Shown one piece after another: positions 10,727-22,430 of a DNA stretch of 64,000 nucleotides. Below the pieces are notes generated by a model, which saw nothing but the letters and a program-made list of their open reading frames with translations, made no database searches and was not told the origin of the DNA. The DNA is taken from positions 1-64,000 of the forward strand of contig CAWDUC010000003.1 of assembly GCA_963805405.1 (NCBI GenBank), given 5' to 3'. Both the position numbers and the translations under genes were made by a program. The stretch's first letter is position 1, and every line of letters begins with the position of its first letter. The stretch is from JAEUMG01 sp963805405. Its GTDB lineage: Bacteria > Pseudomonadota > Alphaproteobacteria > Rhizobiales > Aestuariivirgaceae.

Positions 10727-11303
10727 ATGGACGGCTGTCAGCCGCTGCAGCTGGTGCGGCACCGACCCGGTTTATTGCGCCTATCACGACCAGGAATGGG
10801 GCGTGCCCGAATGGGATTCCCGCGCGCTGTTCGAGAAGCTGATGCTCGACGGATTTCAGGCCGGCCTTTCCTGGATCACCATCCTGCGGAAGCGCGATGC
10901 CTTCCGCGCGGCGTTCGACGGTTTCGATCCGGAGAAGATGGCGCGCTACACGCCGAAGAAGCTCGAGAAGCTGATGCAGAATGAAGGCATCGTTCGCAAC
11001 CGCGCCAAGATCGCAAGCTCGGTCAGCAATGCCAAGGCCTATCTGGCGATCCCCGACTTCTCCAACTACCTGTGGGACTTCGTCGATGGTGCGCCGGTGC
11101 AGACGCGGTTCAAGACGATCGGACATGTTCCGGCGGCAACGCCCATCGCGGAGGCGATGTCGAAGGACCTGCGCAAGCGCGGCTTCAATTTCTGCGGGCC
11201 GACCATCGTCTATGCCTTCATGCAGGCCTGCGGGTTGGTGAACGATCATCTGATCGGCTGCCATCGCCATGATGACGTGGTGGCCCTCGCCAAGCGGCGC
11301 TGA
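10727..11303 (+). CDS. tag: DNA-3-methyladenine glycosylase I, one frameshift
   Basis: Tag removes 3-methyladenine from alkylated DNA. ATG at 10727 encodes MDGCQ; an extra C then breaks the frame just before RCSWCGTDPVYCAYHD, the Tag N-terminus with a zinc-ligand cysteine. From 10803 the frame is clean: WGVPEWDSRALFEKLMLDGF, AGLSWITILRKR and NEGIVRNRAKI. The C-terminal FCGPTIVYAFMQACGLVNDH and CHRH supply the remaining zinc ligands. About 192 codons is normal. Its stop overlaps the next start by one base (TGATG). Confidence 0.88.
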
Positions 11304-11904
11304 TGGCACGGGAAGACTCTCCGCCGCGCGCCTGGCAGCGCATGCTGTCGGGGCGGCGGCTCGACCTGCTCGATCCTTCGCCGCTCGACATCGAGATCGA
11401 AGATATCGCACATGGCCTGGCGCGCGTGGCGCGCTGGAACGGCCAGACCAAGGGATCGCATGCCTATTCGGTGGCGCAGCATTCCTTGCTGGTCGAGAAC
11501 CTGGCCGTCAGCTCGACCCCGGGCTTGATCGCGGGGCGCGGCTCGCAGCACTTCTGCACGATGCGCCGGAATATGTGATCGGCGACATGATCTCGCCGTT
11601 CAAGGCGGCCCTCGGCCTCGACTACAAGGCCTTCGAAAATCGCCTGCTTGGCGCCATCCACATGCGCTTCGGGCTGCCGGCCAAGACATCGGAAAAGCTT
11701 GGCATTTTCATCAAGAAAGCGGACCGGATCGCCGCCTATCTCGAAGCCACCGAACTTGCCGGATTTTCAATCGAGGAGGCGGCGCGCTTCTTCGGCAGGC
11801 CGGCATTTACGAAAGATCAAAGGGCGCCTATGCGACTTTTGAAACCGCTTGCGGCGGACGATGCCGAGGCGGCATATCTGAAGAAGTTCAAGCAGCTCGC
11901 GTGA
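11303..11904 (+). CDS. HD-domain phosphohydrolase, one frameshift
   Basis: An HD-superfamily metal-dependent phosphohydrolase of about 200 residues, related to YfbR-type 5'-nucleotidases. It starts in a one-base overlap with tag. Metal-binding residues are visible as the H in HAYSVAQHSLLVE and the HD pair in LLHDAPEYVIGD, but a frameshift near 11530 separates them. The C-terminal half (YKAFENRLLGAIH; KKADRIAAYLEATEL) is intact. The substrate is probably a nucleotide, by family. The overlap with tag suggests a small DNA-repair or nucleotide-pool operon with the phosphatase that follows. Confidence 0.75.
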
Positions 11905-11917
11905 GGAGAGGCCGGCG

Positions 11918-12423
11918 ATGATCATTGTGTGCCCGCTCTCGGCGGTGCAACGGCCTGGTGGACGATCACGGCGTCGGCCAGGTGGTGAGCCTGCTGGGGC
12001 CGGAAACACCGCATCGCAGCTTCACGGGAATTGTGGCGGATCGGCATTTAAAGCTGACCTTTCACGATATTGTCGAGCCGGTCGAAGGCTTCACCGCGCC
12101 GCGCGCCGAGGATGCCCAATCGCTTGTCAGCTTCCTGCGCGGGCTGGGATCGCGGCAATCCCCTGCTCATCCATTGCTGGGCGGGAATCAGCCGGTCGAC
12201 GGCGGCAGCCTTCACCGCGCTGTGCATGCTAAGGCCCGACATGGAAGAAGCGCGTATCGCGAAAGAGCTGCGTCGTGCCTCGCCGTCGGCCACGCCCAAC
12301 CGGCTGATCGTCTCCCATGTCGACAAGATACTCGGACGCGAGGGGCGCATGGTATCGGCGATCGACAGGATCGGGCGCGGTGCCGATGCCTTCGAGGGCG
12401 TGCCGTTTACGCTGAAGCCTTAA
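11918..12423 (+). CDS. tyrosine/dual-specificity phosphatase-like protein, frameshifted
   Basis: The catalytic P-loop is HCWAGISRSTAAA (HCX5R) at about 12165-12215, which identifies a cysteine-based protein phosphatase of about 168 residues. It starts MIIVCPLSAVQR and continues after an indel as VDDHGVGQVVSLLGPE. The segment KLTFHDIVEP supplies the likely general-acid aspartate. The C-terminal tail ends FEGVPFTLKP. At least two frame changes separate these parts. It lies 13 bp after the HD gene on the same strand, and its 3' end overlaps that of the convergent LysE gene. The substrate is unknown. Confidence 0.75.
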
Positions 12424-13018
12424 GCCCCAGCATCATCCAGATCGCGACCGCCGTCAGCACGACGCCGAAGACGAGGTTCAGTTTGCGATAGCTTGCGGCA
12501 TCCCTGAAGCGCGCAAGAATTTGATCGCCGATCAGCGCCCAAGCGGTGAAGGCGATGAGATTGTTGACGGTGAAGACAACCGATATCCAGAGCACCGCAG
12601 CCGCATAGTCGATCCTTGCTCCGCTTAAGAACTGCGTGAACATCAACACGATGATCATGTAGGCTTTGGGATTGAGAATGAGGAGCAGGCCGCCGTCCAG
12701 AAATCCCGCAGGACGGACTTCGCCAACGCCGCCCATCATCCCAGCACGCAAAAACTTCCAAGCGAGATGAAGTACATAGACCAAGCCCGCCCATTTCACG
12801 ATGATGAAGAGCTGGGGAAATTTGTCGATTGCGGCAGCAAAGCCCAGGCCGATCGCCATAGTCACGAGCAAGGTTGCGACATGGTATCCCGCCATTGCGG
12901 GCATCGTCGCCCCTAATCCGAAACGGGCTCCATTGGCGGCGAAGAACAGGTTGCCCGGGCCCGGACTGTAGGCAAGCGGGAATAGAAATATCACCAAGGC
13001 GATTGTCAATTCGAGCAT
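12407..13018 (-). CDS. LysE/RhtB family amino-acid exporter
   Basis: A 203-residue membrane exporter of the RhtB branch. It has about six hydrophobic helices, the N-terminal signature FPLAYSPGPGNLFF (SPGPN-like), and the conserved NPKAYMIIVLMF in the middle. The frame is intact. A perfect hairpin lies only 3-4 bases before the start codon (13022-13043), so the ribosome-binding region is inside a stem. It converges with the phosphatase gene, overlapping it by about 17 bp. The exported compound is unknown; homoserine, threonine and leucine are known substrates of relatives. Confidence 0.87.
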   Translation of the reverse strand: MLELTIALVIFLFPLAYSPGPGNLFFAANGARFGLGATMPAMAGYHVATLLVTMAIGLGFAAAIDKFPQLFIIVKWAGLVYVLHLAWKFLRAGMMGGVGEVRPAGFLDGGLLLILNPKAYMIIVLMFTQFLSGARIDYAAAVLWISVVFTVNNLIAFTAWALIGDQILARFRDAASYRKLNLVFGVVLTAVAIWMMLGLKASA

Positions 13019-13021
13019 GGC

Positions 13022-13043
13022 CTGAACCCGTTTGAGGGTTCAG
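13022..13043 (-). promoter_or_regulatory. hairpin overlapping the LysE-gene ribosome-binding region
   Basis: CTGAACCC and GGGTTCAG form a perfect 8-bp stem with a 6-base loop, ending 3 bases before the exporter ATG. The purine-rich 3' arm is the only possible ribosome-binding sequence, so folding would hide it. There is no T-tract after it, which argues against an ordinary terminator. A regulatory role is inferred. Confidence 0.4.
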
Positions 13044-13132
13044 CAAGCTCATACCCCGCAGGTCAAAACCACCCGATTTGGGATCGCCAAAATCGATCGT
13101 TGTCAAATCCGAAAGGTGGCGACACCCCACCC

Positions 13133-13179
13133 GTCACGCTTGCGCGTGACACCCTCCCCGCGTTGCGCGCGGCGGAGGG
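13133..13179. repeat. REP-like double hairpin
   Basis: Two adjacent palindromes lie just downstream of ilvE: GTCACGC-TTGC-GCGTGAC (13133-13150) and CCCTCC...GGAGGG (13152-13179) with a GC-rich centre. The pair resembles extragenic palindromic repeats of alphaproteobacteria and may also terminate ilvE transcription. Only one copy was seen in the window. Confidence 0.4.
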
Positions 13180-13183
13180 AGGA

Positions 13184-14053
13184 TTACCGATTCTTCCCGT
13201 GTGCGAATTCCCAATAGAGTTCGCGGGCTTTCTGGGCGATCGGGCCCGGCTGCAGATTCCGGTTCTCAATGCGGGTTATCGGCGCCGTCTTGGCGTAGTT
13301 CCCTGTCGAGAAAACTTCATCAGCTTCGACGAAATCGCGCCAAGGAATGGCGCGCTCGTGAACCTTGATACCGGCATCGCGCAGGAGCTTGATGATACGC
13401 TGGCGGGTGATGCCATTGAGGAAAGTACCATTGGGGATCGGCGTGTGGGCTTCGCCATCCTTGGCGTACCAGATATTGGCGGTGGCGAGTTCCGAGACCG
13501 AGCCAACGGCATCGAGCATCACGGCATTGTCGAAGCCGCGCGCACGTGCCTCGCGCATGACACGGGCTGAATTGGGATAGTGGCAGGCAGCCTTGGCATC
13601 GGTCGGGGCGAATTCATAAGACGGCCGGCGGAAGGGCGAGAGGGTGACGGAAAAGCCTTTGGGCTCCGGCAAGGGCGCATCATAGACTGAGACGGAAAAT
13701 TTCGTCGATTCCGGATCGACATCGACGAAGCCCTCCTCGGCCCAGAACATCGGCCGCAGATAGAGCGGTGCTCCCTTCGGAAATTTGGCGATGCCTTCGC
13801 GGATCAATTCCTCGATCTCGTCGGGAGATTTGAGGATCTTGAGACCGAAGGACTGCGCCGAGCGCACGATACGCTGGCAATGGAGATCAAGATCGGGCGC
13901 GACGCCCTCGAATGCACGGGCCCCATCGAACACGCAGGAGCCGAGCCACGGCGCATGGCTCATCGGCCCCATGATCATCGGATTGCCTTCGTGCCAGGCT
14001 CCTTCAAAGAAGGTCACGGACCTGGACTGTGCTTCCTTATGCGCCATCGTCAC
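13184..14053 (-). CDS. ilvE: branched-chain amino acid aminotransferase
   Basis: This is a PLP-dependent class IV aminotransferase that makes or degrades leucine, isoleucine and valine. The 289-residue frame is intact. It starts MTMAHKEAQS and continues with GPWLGSCVFDGAR-like text. The Schiff-base lysine is in TDAKAACHYPNS, and the class IV motif follows as GFDNAVMLDAVGSVSELATAN. The later block EADEVFSTGNYA is the conserved cofactor-phosphate loop. A D-amino-acid transaminase or aminodeoxychorismate lyase shares this fold, but the EVFSTGN form fits the BCAT branch. Confidence 0.88.
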   Translation of the reverse strand: MTMAHKEAQSRSVTFFEGAWHEGNPMIMGPMSHAPWLGSCVFDGARAFEGVAPDLDLHCQRIVRSAQSFGLKILKSPDEIEELIREGIAKFPKGAPLYLRPMFWAEEGFVDVDPESTKFSVSVYDAPLPEPKGFSVTLSPFRRPSYEFAPTDAKAACHYPNSARVMREARARGFDNAVMLDAVGSVSELATANIWYAKDGEAHTPIPNGTFLNGITRQRIIKLLRDAGIKVHERAIPWRDFVEADEVFSTGNYAKTAPITRIENRNLQPGPIAQKARELYWEFAHGKNR

Positions 14054-14103
14054 TTGCTCCCAAATTCATCACCCGAGATTAGCGGGGCGAACCCCAAAAT
14101 ACA

Positions 14104-14126
14104 AAGAGCGCCGTAGAGGCGCTCTT
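14104..14126 (-). terminator. rho-independent terminator of the SleB gene
   Basis: AAGAGCGCC and GGCGCTCTT form a perfect 9-bp stem with a 5-base loop, followed on the minus strand by a T-rich run (TTTGTATTTT). It lies 25 bp after the stop of the SleB-type gene, between it and ilvE. Confidence 0.8.
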
Positions 14127-14150
14127 GTCGTCCAAGCGGTCAGGCCGCGA

Positions 14151-15089
14151 CTAGGAGTTGCTGTAGAAAACGTGCCGGCCGATCTTGATCAGGCGTTTCA
14201 TGCTGCGCGCCCATTTCGGCTGGACATAATCCGCATGATAATTGGTGGCGGCGGCGATGGCCTTGATGGACTGATCGCCCGACATGGCCTTTTCGGCAAT
14301 GCGCTTCGAGCGATTCCAAGCTTCCTTGTTCTTGATTTCGTCAGGAAGCCCGTCGCAGGCGAAGGAGAACTGGCAAGAATTGCGGCGATCCGACCCTTGA
14401 TAGACGACACCGCAAATCGTCTTGGGATAGTTCGCATCCCGCGTGCGGTTAATGATGACCTTGGCAACGGCCAACTGGCCCAGTTCAGATTCAGAACGCG
14501 CTTCGAAATAAACCGCGCGGGCGAGGCAATTTTCTTCGGCAAGCATCACCCGTTTCTGGGCGATCGCCTTTTTCTTCTCCTGCCGTTTCATTTTGTATGT
14601 CGATTCGAGCTTCCAGATGGCCGGCGTCAGGACGCGTTCGGGAGTTGCTTCGGCGAGGCTCGGATCAGGCTCGACCAAGGATACCATCTGAAGCATCCCG
14701 CCCTTAGAGCCCGATTCCACGACAGCGGACTCCTGACCGACGAAATCGCTTTTGAGGCCGACGACCTCCTGATCGCGCTTCGAAGATACCGAGACGAGGT
14801 CCAGCGTGGCTTCACCGGGGAGCAGCGAACCCTTGGCAATGATGACCGTGGACGAGGTCATCTCTGTGGGCCAAGCCGTGTCTTCCTGGGGAATTACCCG
14901 GGCGACCGCATTCTGGCCCATATAGTGGCCAGCAAAGGCAAAGGCTGCGACGAGCAGCACACCGCCGACGATGTAAGGCAAGGACCCCGAATAACGACCA
15001 CGGCTTGGTGCCTGGTCATCATATTGCTCCCGCCGATCACGACGGGCAGGTTTCCTCGGCCTGCTATGGGCGCGGTTTGACCTCTGCAC
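14151..15089 (-). CDS. cell wall hydrolase, SleB family
   Basis: This is a peptidoglycan hydrolase of the SleB/CwlJ fold. The 312-residue protein has a basic N-terminus (RPRKPARRDRR), one membrane segment at about residues 37-55 (YIVGGVLLVAAFAFAGHYMG) and a linker. The SleB domain occupies about residues 190-305. The catalytic glutamate lies in YFEARSES, and the block LAVAKVIINRTRD follows; CQFSFACDG and ATNYHADYV are also typical. This predicts a single-pass inner-membrane protein acting in the periplasm. The gene is intact and followed by a strong terminator, so it is probably monocistronic. Confidence 0.88.
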   Translation of the reverse strand: MQRSNRAHSRPRKPARRDRREQYDDQAPSRGRYSGSLPYIVGGVLLVAAFAFAGHYMGQNAVARVIPQEDTAWPTEMTSSTVIIAKGSLLPGEATLDLVSVSSKRDQEVVGLKSDFVGQESAVVESGSKGGMLQMVSLVEPDPSLAEATPERVLTPAIWKLESTYKMKRQEKKKAIAQKRVMLAEENCLARAVYFEARSESELGQLAVAKVIINRTRDANYPKTICGVVYQGSDRRNSCQFSFACDGLPDEIKNKEAWNRSKRIAEKAMSGDQSIKAIAAATNYHADYVQPKWARSMKRLIKIGRHVFYSNS

Positions 15090-15256
15090 TTCCCCTCATT
15101 CCTACCGTTGCTATGGCTAGCAAACCCCGAATACGCGGTAGAATAACCCCTCGGTCTTTAGCACAGGTTAACCATGCCTGCCACCGAGCCTTATATTTGA
15201 GTCGTATCAGGCCCGGGAAACATTATCAACCCGTTAATGAACTGCCCGTAATTGAT

Positions 15257-17934
<2,678 letters not shown>

Positions 17935-17985
17935 CTGACAATCCTCTAGTTGCTTCCCTGCTCTAGCCGCAGCCCGCCGCAGCGA

Positions 17986-19157
17986 TCAAGCGACGGTGGA
18001 TGCGGCTGAAAGTTCCGCGAAATCCCCGAAACTCGAGCGGATTCCGGCGGCGGTGGCGCCGAAATCCTCCGGCTTATAGCGGTGAACGCCATGGCTGTGC
18101 TGCCGATTGGCGGCAGCAAAATCGCCAAAGCGCCGTTTGGTTTCATCATCAAAGACGATGCCGGCGCGTTCATAAAGGCGCGCCGCGGCCCGCGGCGCAT
18201 GGCCACGGATATCGGCATAGGGGACCTCGACGATGCGTGCGGCGAGCTTCTCGCGCACCGTCATGTAGCGGAGGGCGTCAGCGACGAGCGCCTTGACGTT
18301 CACCTTGCTGATACGCTGCGGATCGAGATTATTCGCGGTGACGGCATGAACAGTCATCAGCAGGCTGTCGAGGCTTGGCACCGTCGATGCCGGATCGCGC
18401 AGACACACGGCGATGGTCGCGTCTGGAAAGGCGGCGAGGAGATCGGCAAGCGCGCCAAGATGATCCGGCGCCTTCAGTAATAGACGACGGCCGGGCGCCT
18501 GCTCCTGCAGAAGCCGCAGCGCCTCGGCCCATTCGACATATTTCTGGCGGCGATCGCACTCGGCATACCATTCGAGATAGGAGGTGACAGGCGCCAGCGA
18601 CCAGAAGACCGGGCTTCGGAAGCTCGGCGCGGTGAGGAAGATGCATTCCTCGGGCTCATCGGCGCGGGTGACATGCTTGGAATCGAGGCTCGGCGCCAGG
18701 CGATTGAAGACCGCGAGTCTCGGCCTTGAGGCGCATGCGATGAAGTCGCGGGCCGGCCGCGCCTTTCGGCAGGACCGGCGCCAGCATGTTCCAGAGTGGC
18801 GGTGCATAGAGACCCGGGTCTTCGGCCAGCAAGCGATGGAAGTAGGTCGTGCCGGAGCGCGGCAAGCCGGTGACGATGAGCGGCGGCGGGATCGGCGCAC
18901 GCAGACGATCCGGTTCGCGCTTTTGCAGATCAACGAGGCGCAGCCGCTGATCAAGTGCTGCAAGGATCGCGCGGCGCAGCATCATGCGGCCAATGAAGGT
19001 CAGGCGTCACATCGCGGGCGAGCGACGAAAGCAATCTGTCGAGACCTTCGCGAAAATAGGGATCGCCGAAATCGTCGAGACCAGTCTGGCGAACGGCGAT
19101 GGCTTCGCATTCGGGGCGCGAGGGAAGGCCGCGCTTCACGACGCCTTCGACGTTCAC
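17986..19157 (-). CDS. sulfotransferase family protein, frameshifted
   Basis: These enzymes transfer sulfate from PAPS to alcohols or amines. The 5'-phosphosulfate loop is clear as VTGLPRSGTTYFHRLLAEDP at about 18840-18900. A shifted upstream frame carries DDFGDPYFREGLDRLLSSL, the standard N-terminal region of this family. The C-terminal part reads SYLEWYAECDRRQKYVEWAEAL, LLLKAPDHLGAL and ATIAVCLRDPASTVPSLDSL, which includes the 3'-phosphate loop. Frames change near 18950 and 18720. Length is about 390 codons, normal for the family. The start overlaps the glyS stop by 4 bp. Confidence 0.8.
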
Positions 19158-21405
19158 CCCTCGATCCTTGAGAAATCCGCTACTTCAAGTGTCGTCGAAC
19201 GAATGCGGCTCAGAAGCTTCAGGCGATTCTCGCGGAAGTTCGGATCGCGGTCATTGACGGTCACCTTTTCGAAGAATTCATCGACCGGTGCGCGCAACCG
19301 CGCGATGGCACGCATCGCGCCTTCGAAATCCTCATGTTCGAGCGCCATGCGCGCCTGGCCCATGGAAACAGTGATCGCCGAATGCAGCGCCTTCTCCTCG
19401 CCCTTGATCAAGTTATGCGTGTCGACATCGATGCCGAAGGTAACGCCATCCTTCTTCTCCTCGATCTTGAGGATGTTGTTGGCGCGTTTGATGCCGGCGA
19501 GAAGATTCTTGCCGTCATCGGTATCGAGGAATTTCGAGAGCGCGTCGACGCGCTTGACGATCATCAGGAGATCGTCCTGGCCGGGCAATGCGAACACGGC
19601 GTCGATCAGATCATAGCGGGCGCCCTGCTCGCGCAGATAGACTTTCAGGCGATCGGCGAAGAAGGACAGGAGATCGCTGAGCAACATCGAGGCCGAGGCA
19701 TTTCCTGCCTGGAACGTCTCTTGGCGAGACGCCGTCTCATCATCAACTGGCGCGAGATCTCGTACGGTACAGTATCGACTCCAGAGTATCAATCTGAGTA
19801 AGGCTGTGCCGACTCAATGTTAGCTTCCGAAGCTAGCGAACACTATCGACGCACCGTCGGGGTAAAACCCGCTGCACTTGCTACTGAACTTGCGAGCGCG
19901 ATGTAAAACTCTGCGAACAAGCTTCCTATTCTTAGCTCGCGACGTTCCCTGCAAGAATCATACGAATGATACCCAACGCAGCGCGGCGCAGCGCATAAGG
20001 GTCTTTCGAGCCGGTCGGCTTTTCATCGATCGCCCAGAAGCCGACAAGCGTGTCGAGCTTGTCGGCAATGCGCAACGGCTTGGCCGATCTTCGACACCGG
20101 GATCGAGTCCGACGGGCCTTGCGGTTTGTAGTGATCGCGCACCGCATCGGCGACTTCCGGGTCGATGCCCTGGTCGAGCGCATAGTAACGCCCCATCAGT
20201 CCTTGGAGTTCGGGGAATTCGCCGACCATGCCGCTGACGAGATCGGCTTTCGCCAATTGCGCCGCGAGTTGCGCCCCTTCGGGATCAGCGCCGATCGCCT
20301 TGGCGATATCGCCGGCAAGCGCCTCGATGCGTCGCACGCGTTCGCCTTGCGAACCAAGCTTGGCGTGGAAGGTGATCTGCTCGAGCTTCGGCAGTTGCGC
20401 GTCGAGCGGCGTCCTTCGATCCTGGTCCCAGAAGAACTTCGCATCGCTCAGACGCGCTGCGATCACCTTGTCATTGCCGCGCACGATCTCCGTACCACCG
20501 TCGCGCGCGACGATGTTAGACACCAGTATATAGCGATTGGCGAGCTTTCCGGACTTTCCATCCTTCACTGCGAAGCATTTCTGGTGATTCTTGATCGAGG
20601 TGGCGATGACTTCCGGCGGCAGATCGAGGAACTTCGCGTCGAAAGTACCCATCAATATGACTGGCCATTCGACGAGGCCGGCCGTTTCCTTGAGCAGTGC
20701 TTCATCCTCGATCAGTTCGAGGCCTTGCGCGAAAGCGAGATTGCGCGCTTCGGCGCGGATCGTCTCGGCGCGCGCATCGCTGTCGACGATGACCTTGGCG
20801 TCATAGAGCTTCTGCGCATAATCGGCGAAACGCCGCGCGGCGAAGGCCTCGGGCGCCATGAAACGATGGCCGCGCGTGACATCGCCCGAAGCGATGCCGT
20901 CGATTGCGAAGGGAACGACCTCGCCATCGAAGGTCGCGAGGATCGATTGCAAAGGCCGTACCCAGCGCATTGCACCCGACCCCCAACGCATCGATTTGGG
21001 CCAAGGAAATTTCCGTACAATCTCAGGGATGATTTCGGCGATGACGTCGGCCGCAAGGCGCCCCGGCTTGTCGAAGCGCGCGATATAGAAACGGCCCTTC
21101 TTCTCGTCCTGGATGATGAGGTCTTCAAGTCTCAGGCCGGTCGACTTCAGAAATCCGGCAATGGCGGTATCGGGAGCGTCGACGCGCGGACCTTTGCGTT
21201 CTTCGAGGATGTCGGCGGTCTTGGCCGGAAGGCCTTCGACGGAAAGCACAAGACGGCGCGGCGTGGCATGCGCCTGAGCGCCTTCATAAACGAGACCGGC
21301 TTCGACCAATGCATTCGTGACGAGCGATTTCAGATCCTGCGCGGCACGCACCTGCATGCGCGCCGGGATCTCTTCGGAAAAAAGCTCGAGCAGCAATTCT
21401 GGCAT
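19154..21405 (-). CDS. glyS: glycyl-tRNA synthetase beta subunit, frameshifted
   Basis: GlyS is the beta chain of the alpha2-beta2 glycyl-tRNA synthetase; it holds the tRNA-binding and HD-like domains. The N-terminal 460 residues read cleanly from 21405 (MPELLLELFSEEIPARM; LIIQDEKKGRFYI; HQKCFAVKDG). The next parts are in other frames: PTGSKDPYALRRAALGIIRM at about 19950-20010, then RIGSLFAEFYIALASS in a third frame. The C-terminus from about 19710 (LLSFFADRLKVYLREQGARYDLIDAVFA) is clean again. About 750 codons is a normal size. An essential gene with at least three indels points to sequence error. It follows glyQ by about 50 bp. Confidence 0.92.
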
Positions 21406-21454
21406 TTCAGACTATCCAATCAAATACTCCCGACCCCGTTGCCGGGGCGGGACA

Positions 21455-22366
21455 TCATTGCGAGGCGCCGCCGCCGACCGTACTGGCCCACGCCTCGCAG
21501 CAGCCCTTGGCCAATTCACGCACACGAAGAATGTAAGCCTGGCGCTCGGTCACGGAAATCACGCCGCGCGCATCGAGAAGATTGAAGGCGTGGCTCGCCT
21601 TGATGCACTGATCATAGGCCGGCAGCGCCAATTGATGATGCGGTGTCGCGGCACCGGCCCCGAGCAATGCCTGGCATTCGCGCTCGGCGTCATCGAAGTG
21701 ACGGAGCAGAATCTCGGTATCTGCGAACTCGAAATTATAGCGCGAGTATTCCTGCTCTGCCTGCAGGAACACATCGCCATAGGTGATGCGCCCTGCCCCC
21801 GTGCGGCCGTTGAAATTCAGATCGAAGACATTGTCGACATTCTGCACATACATCGCGAGGCGCTCGAGCCCGTAGGTGATTTCGCCCGACACCGGATCGC
21901 AATCGAGGCCACCGACCTGCTGGAAATAGGTGAACTGCGAGACTTCCATGCCGTCGCACCAGACTTCCCAACCCAGGCCCCAGGCACCAAGCGTCGGACT
22001 CTCCCAATCATCCTCGACGAAGCGGATGTCGTGAAGCAATGGATCGATGCCGATCGCCGCCAATGATCCAAGATAGAGGTCCTGAAAATCCGCCGGCGAG
22101 GGCTTCATGATCACCTGGTATTGGTAATAATGCTGGAGGCGGTTGGGATTCTCGCCATAACGGCCGTCCTTCGGTCGCCTTGAAGGCTGCACATAGGCTG
22201 CCGCCCAAGGCTTGCGGCCGATGGCGCGCAATGTCGTGGCAGGATGAAAGGTGCCGGCACCCACCTCCATGTCATAGGGTTGCAGGATGACGCAGCCCTT
22301 CGCGCCCCAATATTGATGGAGCGTAAGAATCAAATCCTGAAAAGAGCCCTTAGGGTTGAGAGACAT
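21455..22366 (-). CDS. glyQ: glycyl-tRNA synthetase alpha subunit
   Basis: GlyQ is the catalytic alpha chain that activates glycine with ATP and charges tRNA-Gly. The intact frame gives about 303 residues from the MSLNPKGSFQDLI start; a start four codons earlier is possible. Diagnostic text includes LHQYWGAKGCVILQPYD near the N-terminus, GAGTFHPATTLRA, YVQPSRRPKDGRYGENPNR and FVEDDWESPTLGAWGLGWEV. GLDCDPVSGEITYGLERLAM is the motif 3-like region. It forms an operon with glyS directly downstream. Confidence 0.95.
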   Translation of the reverse strand: MSLNPKGSFQDLILTLHQYWGAKGCVILQPYDMEVGAGTFHPATTLRAIGRKPWAAAYVQPSRRPKDGRYGENPNRLQHYYQYQVIMKPSPADFQDLYLGSLAAIGIDPLLHDIRFVEDDWESPTLGAWGLGWEVWCDGMEVSQFTYFQQVGGLDCDPVSGEITYGLERLAMYVQNVDNVFDLNFNGRTGAGRITYGDVFLQAEQEYSRYNFEFADTEILLRHFDDAERECQALLGAGAATPHHQLALPAYDQCIKASHAFNLLDARGVISVTERQAYILRVRELAKGCCEAWASTVGGGASQ

Positions 22367-22430
22367 AGCCTGCGGCACCTGATTTTGCGCCGCAAACTAT
22401 GGGTCAGAACCTACAGGGTCAAGGACAACG

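Noticed and set aside
19790..19930. Possible insertion or non-coding segment inside glyS
   Set aside because: Other frames continue GlyS-like text (RIGSLFAEFYIAL; LASEANIESAQPYSD), so indels explain it.
20050..21585. 511-codon plus-strand frame
   Set aside because: Antisense shadow of glyS; the residues are Arg/His-rich with no domain.
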